A DNA stretch of 64,000 nt from an uncultured Schlesneria sp. Its GTDB lineage: Bacteria > Planctomycetota > Planctomycetia > Planctomycetales > Planctomycetaceae. How positions within the stretch are numbered: position 1 is the first letter of the stretch; the number at the start of each line of letters is the position of its first letter. The notes below the pieces were generated by a model. The model searched no databases, was not told where the DNA came from, and worked only from the letters and a program-made list of their open reading frames with translations. The DNA lies in NCBI GenBank assembly GCA_903840265.1, contig CAIMFH010000025.1, forward strand, positions 124,001-188,000. The letters are read 5' to 3'. This document shows positions 9,881 through 18,209 of the stretch, piece by piece. The translations under genes and the position numbers were made by a program.

Positions 9881-11727
9881 TGATTGTCAAAGAATCCAAT
9901 ATGAAGTCACGACCTCACCCATCGAATCCCGCCGGCAACGGACGTTGTCGCGAGATTTTGCGTTGGTGTCGTGATCGGCTGATCGGCATGCATCACGACC
10001 AACGCGGCGCGATCAGCGTGCTGTCGGTCTTCGCGATTTTCATGTTCACAATCCTGCTGGTCCTGATCGTCAACGTCGGTCGGCAGATCGACGACAAACT
10101 GCGAATGCAGAACGCGGCCGATGCCGCAGCCTACTCCGGCGCGTCTGTCATCGCTCGCGGGTTGAACGCCATCGCGTTCAGCAACCATCTGGAATGCGAA
10201 ACATTTGCCCTGGTCGCCTACATGCGAGAAGGCCGAGATCGCAAGTCCGAAAAGTTTGTCCCCGAGATCCTCGATGCCTGGCTTGCGGTTGGCAACAAGT
10301 TTGCGAACGGCACAGGAACGCAGGAGAAGTCTCAGAAGTTCAAGCTGATGGGCAAGGCCATCGTCGCGAAAGTGCCGATTGAACGACAGATGGTGCAAGA
10401 GTTCAGTCAGATGGCGTTCAACGAATCTCGGCTGACGCTTCCCTTGTTCGAGTTCATCCTGGCGGGACCAGACTTTGAGAATAGCGCCGGCCTTCCAGAT
10501 CGTTCTTTCGAAGGAGGTTTCATCCCCCGTTTCCAACGGGCCGTCCTGCAGACTGTTCCTTACATCGCCAGTGTGGCAACCGACGAACTGACACAGCGCT
10601 ATGGAACGACGACGAAGTCGCAACACCGCAACCAGGACTTACGAGGCCTGCTGTGGGCAACAGATGTCACTGTGGTAGGAACGCGCAACGAGGCCGCGGC
10701 GACCACTCGGACGATACCGATTATCGATCCCTCTCGATTCGGTCCGGATGCGGCACAAGTCGGAGATGTCGTCCCGCCCAGTTGCCCGACGTGCTACTCC
10801 TGTTCGGAATGCATCAGTCGCAAGCTGCGATCGCAATTGGCTCATCAATATGTCAATGCTTGGATTCGGCACTGGCTGAGCCCTTATTTCGAATACCCGG
10901 ACGACGGCACGCCCGACTATGGGGCGACATCGGCCAAGATGTCGAACTACATCAATTTCTGGCGAGTCTACGCATGTGCGAATTTGAACTCGCTGCTCGA
11001 AAACGAATATCCTCACACAAACCTGCCGTTCGTCATGCGCGACGCGCCGACTCGACCTTATAACGGTGGCCCGCCCAGGGACTACGATATGACCAAACCC
11101 TGGGACTTTGATGGGTGCGTGCAGACGCCCGACCAGCCCGATCGCCCCTGTCGGCCCGCCAATCCGATCACGCAGCAGACGCTGGAAGGATCGTACACAT
11201 TCGTCTCGGCGGTCTATTGGCCGCATCAGAAGCCGATGTTCCCGGGTCTGTTTAAGAACCCTCAAGAACGAGACAGCCAGACGTATGCGACGGCCTTCGC
11301 TCAAGCCGCTATCTTTCCACCCCGCGGACGTTTCTCGCGAGTGAATGCGGCGCGTCAATGGCCTGAAAATGCCCCGTGGGTCCACCTCTATCCGTGCCCG
11401 CCGAATGGAACCTGTTGTGCGAATCTCTACGACCTGGCACCAGGATCGTGGGATCAATACTCGCTGTCGAACACGAACCCATCGAATATTCAGGTCTGGT
11501 GGCATCTGCCGCCGTTTGCGATTGAGAACCGGTGGGAACAGTATGGTCAGTGGGATTCGTTCAATCAGAACTGGACAACCAAGCTGGTCCCGGCGACCGC
11601 CGCCAATGTGCCCCAGATTCTCTCGCAACATCCGGGCCCCCATCTCAATGGTGCTCTCTCAGGTTATCAGCCGCCCAATCTACAAAATGTCTCGGTACAA
11701 CAGTTCCACCTCGTGAACACTCACTGA
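9877..11727 (+). CDS. TadG-like pilus assembly protein
   Basis: A 616-residue secreted or anchored protein. After a basic leader, the segment HDQRGAISVLSVFAIFMF begins a hydrophobic helix, then comes DKLRMQNAADAAAYSGASV, the characteristic AADAAA motif of TadE/TadG-like proteins. The remaining 500 or so residues form a large polar domain with cysteine pairs (PPSCPTCYSCSECISR region and CPPNGTCC region) that could be disulfide-bonded outside the membrane. The upstream gene's stop overlaps this start (GTGATG; the ATG at 9880 is an alternative), indicating translational coupling. Its role is probably in anchoring or assembling the Flp-type fibre; the large domain is unrecognised. Confidence 0.7.
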   Translation: MMIVKESNMKSRPHPSNPAGNGRCREILRWCRDRLIGMHHDQRGAISVLSVFAIFMFTILLVLIVNVGRQIDDKLRMQNAADAAAYSGASVIARGLNAIAFSNHLECETFALVAYMREGRDRKSEKFVPEILDAWLAVGNKFANGTGTQEKSQKFKLMGKAIVAKVPIERQMVQEFSQMAFNESRLTLPLFEFILAGPDFENSAGLPDRSFEGGFIPRFQRAVLQTVPYIASVATDELTQRYGTTTKSQHRNQDLRGLLWATDVTVVGTRNEAAATTRTIPIIDPSRFGPDAAQVGDVVPPSCPTCYSCSECISRKLRSQLAHQYVNAWIRHWLSPYFEYPDDGTPDYGATSAKMSNYINFWRVYACANLNSLLENEYPHTNLPFVMRDAPTRPYNGGPPRDYDMTKPWDFDGCVQTPDQPDRPCRPANPITQQTLEGSYTFVSAVYWPHQKPMFPGLFKNPQERDSQTYATAFAQAAIFPPRGRFSRVNAARQWPENAPWVHLYPCPPNGTCCANLYDLAPGSWDQYSLSNTNPSNIQVWWHLPPFAIENRWEQYGQWDSFNQNWTTKLVPATAANVPQILSQHPGPHLNGALSGYQPPNLQNVSVQQFHLVNTH

Positions 11728-11743
11728 GATTCTGAAACGAACC

Positions 11744-12859
11744 ATGCATCGCTGTCGCCAACCAAACCGATTCGAGCCAGGGCCGCGTGCCACGTTCCAT
11801 CGACGACGCGGGCTGGCTCCGCTGGAGTTAACGCTCGCGCTGCCGATGCTGGTCTTCCTGATGGCGTTAATGATCGACTTTGGCGTGGCCGGAGCCTGGA
11901 AGGTTCGAACCCAGGCAAACACGCGTTACGCCGCCTGGCGAACCGTGAACGCGCGGACTGGCGAATACAATCCGACTCCTCGCTATTGGCCAGCTAGTGC
12001 CCCGCTGACCACGAATGCCGGAATGGACCTGCCGCAAACCAGCCAGCTTTGGGACGCACAGCCGGCGCTCCTCTGCCCCTGTATCCGTGGGCCACAACTG
12101 ACCGCTCCCAGTGCGCAAGTCGCCGTAAATGTGCCGGGGCGAATGGAGATGGATGGGACCGTGCTGCAAGGCAATGCCATCCTCGAAAGACCGGTGCCGT
12201 TGCTAAAGACAGCTCTGCCCGGCGGGAAGTTCCGGTTCAACCTGAAGCAAGATGTCTTCGACAATCAATGGCAGTTTTATTCGCTGGGAATCGGTTGGAA
12301 TACGGATATCCGAGCGGATGTCTGGTGGGATATTGAGCATTCGGACCTGTCGTCACTCGACGGAGCAGTCGATTCCAGTCTGCAAATGTTGAACGCCAAC
12401 TTGCAGGTGTTGCAGTCCAATCCGAACCAGCAGGACCTGTACCCCCTCGACAACGATGACGAATTCAAGCGGTACGAGAGTTGGCGACCGCCGGACTTCT
12501 ATCCGCGATTGAGCGGCATGTGCGAATCGAATCCGAACACCGTCTATACCAGCATCGTCTCGCGCCTGCATAAAGACGGAAGTCCGAACCACGGATCGTT
12601 GCTCAGCCGCATCGATAACCTGCCATGTACGATGTCAGGCAGTTTTGAGGACCTCTACAAGAAGTGGATCTGTGAACTGGAAATGTGTGGTTTTAGCGAC
12701 AATGGCATCGATCCCTTGCGTCAACGCTACAAAGATCTGGCTCAGTTCATGCAGGCCCAAAAATGCAACGGGGCACCGAGCGGCCAGTTAACGCGCTGCG
12801 AGTGTCCTGAAAAGACGAACTGCGCTTGCCCGCCGTCACCAATTGGAGTCGGCCATTGA
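11744..12859 (+). CDS. TadE-like pilus assembly protein
   Basis: A 371-residue protein with a single N-terminal helix. RRRGLAPLELTLALPMLVFL shows the class III prepilin pattern with Glu at +5 after the predicted processing glycine, then the helix, then QANTRYAAWRTVNART. The rest is a polar extracytoplasmic domain with scattered cysteines and a Cys-rich C-terminal end (TRCECPEKTNCACPP). It follows the TadG-like gene by 16 bases. TadE proteins are usually shorter, so most of the protein is an extension of unknown function, as in the two preceding genes. Confidence 0.7.
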   Translation: MHRCRQPNRFEPGPRATFHRRRGLAPLELTLALPMLVFLMALMIDFGVAGAWKVRTQANTRYAAWRTVNARTGEYNPTPRYWPASAPLTTNAGMDLPQTSQLWDAQPALLCPCIRGPQLTAPSAQVAVNVPGRMEMDGTVLQGNAILERPVPLLKTALPGGKFRFNLKQDVFDNQWQFYSLGIGWNTDIRADVWWDIEHSDLSSLDGAVDSSLQMLNANLQVLQSNPNQQDLYPLDNDDEFKRYESWRPPDFYPRLSGMCESNPNTVYTSIVSRLHKDGSPNHGSLLSRIDNLPCTMSGSFEDLYKKWICELEMCGFSDNGIDPLRQRYKDLAQFMQAQKCNGAPSGQLTRCECPEKTNCACPPSPIGVGH

Positions 12860-13737
12860 GTTCCCCCGCGCCCCCGGCTCCATCACTCGGTCGCCGGCTG
12901 ACTCGGCGGGCCGTCGATTTGTTGGTCATGGGGTTTGTGTTGACAGTCGGTTTGTCTGTCGGTCGCCAACTGATCGATTGGTGGCGCACTGACCCGAGTT
13001 CGTTGACGCCCGATTTTTCAGGACTGACGGCAGTCGATCTCGATTGGAACCACACGCCCGTCACGCTGCGGTTCGGGGACTCGGCAACGGCGATGGAACG
13101 ACGCCCGTTTCAAGGGGAACGCAAGCAACTGGAAGAAGAACTGACGCGAATCGGTCAATCGCTCGTCTCGGCCAGTGAAACTCCAACGCAACCAATCGAA
13201 GAAGCGGAACAAGGCTGGCTGACGGCGCTGGAGTCCACTCCGGCGGTCCTGTGGGATTCGTCGCTGGGAAACGTCTATCGCCGCAAAGAACCGTTGCCAT
13301 CCTTCGTGGCGACGCGATTTATTGAGGGGTCCAGTGATGAAGCGGGCCAGCAGCGAATCGTCGCCTGGGGACTGGGCTTTCCCACATCACCGGGGGATTG
13401 GACGATTTACGTCTTCCGCCCCGATTCGGCCCGACCCACGCCAGCAACACCCTCTTTTCTGAAGTTGCCCGACAATTCACGCAACATCACTGATCTGCAC
13501 GGGGCCGACGGGTGCCGGTGGCGAATCATCCAGGGTCGCGGCGACATCGCCGGTTGGGTACAACACTTCGAAGTTCAATACGGTCAAAAGTTCGTCGTCT
13601 CCAAGTCGATCAGTCCCCAAGCAGCCAGTTTAAAAATCCGACGCGACCAATTTGTGACCGACATCCAGATTCGGCGTGAGCCCGATGATCGGTTGACGGG
13701 GGTGATCTGGTCTGCGCCTGAAAGGAAATCGCAATGA
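12856..13737 (+). CDS. Membrane-anchored protein of unknown function in the pilus locus
   Basis: I do not recognise this 293-residue protein. After a Pro-rich start it has one hydrophobic helix (VDLLVMGFVLTVGLSVG, about residues 20-36), then an extracytoplasmic region of about 250 residues without cysteines. The TTG at 12856 is chosen because GGAG at 12845-12848 is correctly spaced and the TTG overlaps the previous stop (TTGA); an in-frame TTG at 12826 is possible but less well supported. Its own stop overlaps the CpaB start (ATGA), so it is translationally coupled on both sides. The position suggests a pilus assembly or inner-membrane scaffold role. Confidence 0.6.
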   Translation: MSSPAPPAPSLGRRLTRRAVDLLVMGFVLTVGLSVGRQLIDWWRTDPSSLTPDFSGLTAVDLDWNHTPVTLRFGDSATAMERRPFQGERKQLEEELTRIGQSLVSASETPTQPIEEAEQGWLTALESTPAVLWDSSLGNVYRRKEPLPSFVATRFIEGSSDEAGQQRIVAWGLGFPTSPGDWTIYVFRPDSARPTPATPSFLKLPDNSRNITDLHGADGCRWRIIQGRGDIAGWVQHFEVQYGQKFVVSKSISPQAASLKIRRDQFVTDIQIRREPDDRLTGVIWSAPERKSQ

Positions 13738-14462
13738 AGGGTGTCCAAGGATTGCTGTTGTCGCTCGGCTTGGGGCTGGCCGGTGCCATCTGCAACTGGA
13801 TGTACTTGGAACGCCTGGCGGGCAAGGAAAACCGCGTTTCCTTTATCGCGATTAAGGCCGATTACCAGATCAACATTGGCGATACGCTACGCGAAGATCA
13901 GTTGGCGAAAATCGACATCCCGCAAAGCGCGGTCGGCAACCTCGATCAAGTGGCCCCTCGCTGGAAAGACCTGTCGCTCGTTGTCGGCGCCACTTCAACT
14001 CGCAGCTACCGCGGCGGCGAACTGGTGCTACAGCAGGACATCCGCACGCCGGGTGCGAAAGACCTGAACGAGAAAATCGGCAAGAATGAAGTCGCGATCT
14101 GGATTCCGATCGATATGCGGACGTTCAACTCGGCGCGCGTGAACCCCAACGACGAAGTGTCGTTTGTTCTGCCTCGAGTCGGTGGTCCAACTCAGATTCC
14201 AGTCGCCGATAACAATCAGACCCCTCCGACCAACTCGAACAGTGAAATTGTCGGCCCCTTCCGGATCCTGGAGATTGGCAATCGAACAGGTAGACCAGAA
14301 GTCCAACGGGCGGCGGGAGCACGGCAATCGATCGACAGCTCAATCACCGTAGTCGCCAAGCTCGAAAACGGTCGCCTAGACGCCAAGAGCGAACGAGTGA
14401 CCGAGTACATGCGCTCGACGAAGTCACAGGGCCTGCAGGTAATTCTGCATCCGAAGAACTAA
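13734..14462 (+). CDS. cpaB: Flp pilus assembly protein CpaB/RcpC-like
   Basis: A 242-residue periplasmic protein with an N-terminal signal/anchor helix (GLLLSLGLGLAGAICNWMYL). Residues 35-110 look like a SAF domain: FIAIKADYQINIGDTLREDQL, then RSYRGGELVLQQDI. The next part, VAIWIPIDMRTFNSARVNPNDEVSFVL, is the usual second beta-domain of CpaB/RcpC. CpaB proteins assist the outer-membrane secretin of Flp pili, but no secretin gene follows here. AGGAAA lies before the ATG. This is the last gene of the locus in the window; the neighbour on the opposite strand ends 15 bases away. Confidence 0.75.
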   Translation: MKGVQGLLLSLGLGLAGAICNWMYLERLAGKENRVSFIAIKADYQINIGDTLREDQLAKIDIPQSAVGNLDQVAPRWKDLSLVVGATSTRSYRGGELVLQQDIRTPGAKDLNEKIGKNEVAIWIPIDMRTFNSARVNPNDEVSFVLPRVGGPTQIPVADNNQTPPTNSNSEIVGPFRILEIGNRTGRPEVQRAAGARQSIDSSITVVAKLENGRLDAKSERVTEYMRSTKSQGLQVILHPKN

Positions 14463-14477
14463 TTCCAACTCTGGTCT

Positions 14478-15836
14478 TCAAGACTGGATGCGGAGAACCG
14501 AACAATGCGCAGTAGTGTTTCCGCCAACAAGTGCCGGCGATGTCAGAACACAACGTCCTTGATCGCCTGTTCCGGGCAAATACAGCGTGGGACTGTAGTC
14601 GGGGGAGATAACGCGAATCAGGTTCGCTTCTTCGAGCAGCGAGAGTGTGCGAAAAACCGTAGCTCGGCTCCCTAAATCATGGAGAAGTTCACATACTTGG
14701 TCCGCGTCGAAGGCTTCCGTTAGTTCCAGTATGGCCTGTGCAATGGATTCACGCTGGGGAGTGAGCCGCATTTCTTTTGATTCGAGTAGACTGCGCAGAA
14801 TCGTGATTGCGTTTGGGATGTCCACAAGTGCGTTGATGTTTGGCGGGCCATGCAGCCACTTGGCTGATTCTCTTGGCTTCAGCAGTTTACGGAAACCAAG
14901 GCTGAGCCGCCCCATGGTCCATCGCGCATTGATGTCTTGCAAAGGACGGATGTGCAACTGCTCATTCTCATCCCGATACTGCATCGCATCAATACCGAGA
15001 GGGCCGAAGTATCCTAGGCTTTGGATGCGCCGAGCCGCTTGTAGCGCGATGTCGATTGCCAAGCCCCAGTCGGACGGACGCAGGACGACGTGAGTCTGCT
15101 CAGTGACCAGCGAAGGAAGCCTGCTGCCGCTGTACTGGCCGCGGTCATCCGCGATCATAGGGACGACCTCCAACAACTGAGGTTCGCCCTCGCGCGAGAT
15201 GTCGATCTGGATACCGACTTCGCTGATTTTTGTGACCCAAGGTTCGAAGAAGACGATACCATTGCCCGTCAGTCGCTTCTCAATCCAGCTTCGATCCGCT
15301 CCTTGCGGGATTCCGCTGCCAAGCAGTCGCTCACGACCGGACATGCCAAACTCTGCTTTGATGACCCAGCGAGAACCGGCATCGTGCAAAGCAACGTAAC
15401 GCTCGATCTGGTCGATCGATGTCGCTTCGCCGGAGAATGGCAGGCCGACGCGCCATTCTTGCTCGAGTTCCGACGAGAGCCGTCTCGAGTTGGCTGTGCG
15501 GACCGCTTGATCTGGCGGGTCATTGCGAACCCAACCGTGGCTATCACATAACTTCCGGATGTCATCGGTCCAACCCCACGGGATGCACTCCACGCCGGAA
15601 GGAATCTCATCGAGCGAAATGATTGGGCTGACTCGCGGCAGCCCGTTTCCAACGGCCTCCTCGTAGAAGCTCGGTTCAATTAGTTCGGGCGTCCAGAGGT
15701 AGTCGCCATCGTCGGCAATCGCCAGCCAGGATGTCGCAAGTTCCGCGTTCAGGCGTTGCAGCTTCGCGGGCAACTGGCGACCGGGGGCAGCTAGGCGATG
15801 CTCAAAATCGAAGTTTCCAATAAACAGTCGCGGCAT
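14478..15836 (-). CDS. ATP-grasp-fold protein with C-terminal truncated Fur-like winged helix
   Basis: A 452-residue protein. Residues 1-340 look like an ATP-grasp enzyme: WVIKAEFGMSGRER (157-170) resembles the ATP-binding lysine and glycine-rich loop, EPWVTKISEVGIQI (198-211) the central strands, and PLQDINARWTMGR (298-310) the Mg-binding N-x-R motif. Residues 356-411 resemble the DNA-binding half of a Fur-family regulator: RLTPQRESIAQAIL, DADQVCELLHDLGSRATVFR and LSLLEEANLIRVI. The metal-binding and dimerisation half of Fur is missing; the protein ends about 40 residues later in unrelated sequence, 15 bases from the convergent cpaB stop. The ATG at 15836 is 7 bases after the MFS stop. The substrate is unknown. 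Confidence 0.65.
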   Translation of the reverse strand: MPRLFIGNFDFEHRLAAPGRQLPAKLQRLNAELATSWLAIADDGDYLWTPELIEPSFYEEAVGNGLPRVSPIISLDEIPSGVECIPWGWTDDIRKLCDSHGWVRNDPPDQAVRTANSRRLSSELEQEWRVGLPFSGEATSIDQIERYVALHDAGSRWVIKAEFGMSGRERLLGSGIPQGADRSWIEKRLTGNGIVFFEPWVTKISEVGIQIDISREGEPQLLEVVPMIADDRGQYSGSRLPSLVTEQTHVVLRPSDWGLAIDIALQAARRIQSLGYFGPLGIDAMQYRDENEQLHIRPLQDINARWTMGRLSLGFRKLLKPRESAKWLHGPPNINALVDIPNAITILRSLLESKEMRLTPQRESIAQAILELTEAFDADQVCELLHDLGSRATVFRTLSLLEEANLIRVISPDYSPTLYLPGTGDQGRCVLTSPALVGGNTTAHCSVLRIQS

Positions 15837-15843
15837 GATCAAC

Positions 15844-17127
15844 TCAGTCGGGCGAAACAACCGCCGGTGAAGGCTCTCGCGGCCAGATCACGATCAATGC
15901 TAGCAAGGCGAGAAGTGGCATCCAACAGACTGTCGACATTCCATAAGCATAGGCGAGGCCTTTGCCCACGTCTGGCGTCTGATCGACGAAGTGGCCGAAC
16001 CGCCAATGCCATAGCGAAGGAAAGATCCACGCGATCGTTCCCAGAGTTCCCGAGACCTTGCCCTGATGAGCCACGGAAAGCTCTTGAGTGAATGTGTAGT
16101 AACAGGGGAACAGGCCGAGCGAACCAACGCCGACAATCATCAGAACAGCCACGAGGGCTGGCCCCTTGGGGAGCAGTGGTATCAAGCCACCGGATGCCAC
16201 CAACAGCGAACAGACACCAAAAATGGTGAGTCGCGACTTATGTGCAGTCAACCCGCGGCGACATAGCCAGGCTGTCGCGAAACCGGCTGAGATACAACCA
16301 ACATCCGTCATCACATTGAACCAGAAGTTCAGATCCAGGCTTTCAAGCTCACTGTAACCGCGTCCTCGAATCAAGAACTTCTGCATCCAGACGCGGAACT
16401 GATGCCAGCAGAGATTGATTGCGATCACCATGATGACTAGTGCAATGAATTTGCGTGAGCAAACGACATTCAAAAACGACTGAGGCGACGCGGCATCGCT
16501 GGCCGCGTCGCTCCGTTGGTCTGCGGATGTCGCTTGGAGGTCTTGATTCCACAGTGAGATCAGCCAGAGAATTGCCCATACAACGCCGATCGCTCCGACG
16601 ATCTGAAAGGCGGGTCGCCAGCTTCCCGGTCGATCGTCAACGACCAGCGATCTAATAATGAGCGGCGTCACCATCGCCCCGATCGCGGTCCCGCTTTGCA
16701 AGACGCTGTTGCCGAGCGTTCGTTTGGACGATGGGAGCAATCGTTGCGTCGTCTTCAAAGCGCAGGGCCAATGCCCAGCCTCGAATAACCCCAATAACAA
16801 ACGGCAGGCAAGTAACCCGGAGAAGGTGGTGACAAGACCTGTCGCAAATCCCATCGTCGACCAGAGCAGTAGGACAATCGGGTACAGCCACTTCACATTC
16901 GTCCGGTCCGCGATGATACCGAATAATGTCGCCCCCGTTGCGAATGCCAAGCCAAAAGCCATTTCGAGCGACCCATAGCCCGCCTCGGTCAGCTTGAACT
17001 CCCGCGTGATCCGCTCGGACGTGTTCGACAGAGTCTGGCGATCCATGTAGTTGATGGTGCTGGCCAGCAGCAGCAAGAAGCAGATCCACCAAACCATGGC
17101 CTGCGAACGTTCGGGGGGAGCAGACAC
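15844..17127 (-). CDS. MFS transporter, anion:cation symporter-like
   Basis: A 427-residue polytopic inner-membrane transporter with about 12 hydrophobic segments. The opening segment with STINYMDRQTLS in the first helix, then the ADRTNVKWLYP loop and the RLLLGLFEAGHWPCALK segment, resembles the ACS family that takes up hexuronates, galactonate and other organic anions. The substrate cannot be read. The start is GTG at 17127 with GAGGTGAC upstream. It is followed after 7 bases by the ATP-grasp/Fur-like gene, so they share a transcript. An A/T-rich inverted repeat lies between it and the upstream creatininase-like gene. Confidence 0.85.
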   Translation of the reverse strand: MSAPPERSQAMVWWICFLLLLASTINYMDRQTLSNTSERITREFKLTEAGYGSLEMAFGLAFATGATLFGIIADRTNVKWLYPIVLLLWSTMGFATGLVTTFSGLLACRLLLGLFEAGHWPCALKTTQRLLPSSKRTLGNSVLQSGTAIGAMVTPLIIRSLVVDDRPGSWRPAFQIVGAIGVVWAILWLISLWNQDLQATSADQRSDAASDAASPQSFLNVVCSRKFIALVIMVIAINLCWHQFRVWMQKFLIRGRGYSELESLDLNFWFNVMTDVGCISAGFATAWLCRRGLTAHKSRLTIFGVCSLLVASGGLIPLLPKGPALVAVLMIVGVGSLGLFPCYYTFTQELSVAHQGKVSGTLGTIAWIFPSLWHWRFGHFVDQTPDVGKGLAYAYGMSTVCWMPLLALLALIVIWPREPSPAVVSPD

Positions 17128-17150
17128 ACGTCACCTCAAGGGAGAAGGCG

Positions 17151-17269
17151 ATTGCAAATTGCGAATTGCAAAATGCAAATTGAAAATTGGAACAGCCAAA
17201 GAGGAGTGGTGTTCCCTTACCGGTACTCTTCAATTTGCAATTTGCAATTGTCACTTTGCAATTTGCAAT
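17151..17269. repeat. Inverted repeat built from ATTGCAAATTGC units
   Basis: Two 39-base arms, 17151-17189 and 17231-17269, are imperfect inverted complements (33 of 39 positions match by eye), separated by 41 bases. Each arm is itself a tandem of a short unit related to ATTGCAAATTGC. The A/T-rich composition contrasts with its neighbours. It lies between the creatininase-like stop and the MFS start on the minus strand, so a transcript would form a long hairpin. Translated, it yields peptides such as QIANCKMQIENW, which are an artefact of the repeat. Confidence 0.85.
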
Positions 17270-17278
17270 CTCTTCCTT

Positions 17279-18031
17279 TTACCCCCACGAGTGTCCATCC
17301 CAGGCGATCACCTGCTCGAGGAACTGACTCACCCCCGTCGAGAATGTCTGGAACAGGTATTCCCCTTTTTCAGGGGTCGCAAATTGCGGGCTGCCGATGT
17401 GGCCGGGGACGGTTCGGTCTTTGGTGATCCAGCCGCGGTAGGCTGGTTCGAAGGCGAAGCCGAACGGGACTTCCTGCAACTTCGTGATATCTTTCACCAA
17501 GTGCGGAGCCAGTCGCAGGATCATTGAGGTTTCCCATTCGCAGGCATGCCCCATCTGCGACTGCACCAGATCGGAGCGCCCCTGGTTTGGATTGGCGCTA
17601 TCCCAATAGGTGGCGAACAGCAGCAGCAGATCTGTTCGCGTACGATGACGCTGGCGGGCTTCGAAGATCGCCTGCTTGCCAGGTGTCGTGTTGCCGCCAT
17701 GACCATTCAAGAAGACGATTCGCTTGAAACCGTGCGTGATCAGGTTGTCTGTCAGATCGTTCAGAAGATCGAGGTAGACGCGTGGAGTGGCTGATAATGT
17801 GCCAGGGAAGTCGATGTGGTGATGCGAGTTGCCCAGCCACATCAGCGGTGCAACCAGAACTTTGTCCTGCAGGGTGTCACCGACTCGCCGGACAACTTCC
17901 CCCAGCAGCATGCTATCGGTGAAAACAGGAAGGTGATGCCCGTGCTGTTCGAGAGCGGCGACGGGGACGACGACAGGAAGATCGCGCGATAACTTGTCGA
18001 CCTCGGACCAGGTCAAATCGGTCAGATTCAT
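17279..18031 (-). CDS. Creatininase-family amidohydrolase
   Basis: A 250-residue metal-dependent amidohydrolase of the creatininase fold (creatinine amidohydrolase, formamide hydrolase and MftE relatives). VPVAALEQHGHHLPVFTDS (about residues 22-40) holds the expected metal ligands Glu28, His30 and Asp39; FLNGHGGNTTPGKQ and MGHACEWETSM supply the remaining His and Glu. The length matches the family. An AAGG site precedes the ATG. The natural substrate cannot be deduced; creatinine itself is unlikely to be inferred from sequence alone. It is upstream of the MFS gene on the same strand, so a hydrolase-transporter pairing is possible. Confidence 0.85.
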   Translation of the reverse strand: MNLTDLTWSEVDKLSRDLPVVVPVAALEQHGHHLPVFTDSMLLGEVVRRVGDTLQDKVLVAPLMWLGNSHHHIDFPGTLSATPRVYLDLLNDLTDNLITHGFKRIVFLNGHGGNTTPGKQAIFEARQRHRTRTDLLLLFATYWDSANPNQGRSDLVQSQMGHACEWETSMILRLAPHLVKDITKLQEVPFGFAFEPAYRGWITKDRTVPGHIGSPQFATPEKGEYLFQTFSTGVSQFLEQVIAWDGHSWG

Positions 18032-18209
18032 GCGGAGCCTTCAAGAGACTGGCGGGTGGGGGTAGCGGGGGAATCGGCGTCATCATTTGACGGGGCAAGT
18101 CTCCATCCCGCAAGCACACGCATCAAGTTTTTCTGACGCGACCGCCGGATCGCTGGCAATTGGCCGATCGAAACCGATACTGGTCGTAGAAACTTAAGGA
18201 GCCCAGACA

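Noticed and set aside
17051-17527. Open reading frames crossing the A/T-rich repeat (peptides with IANCKL-like repeats)
   Set aside because: The peptides are simply translations of the ATTGCAAATTGC repeat and of the opposite strand of the creatininase gene.
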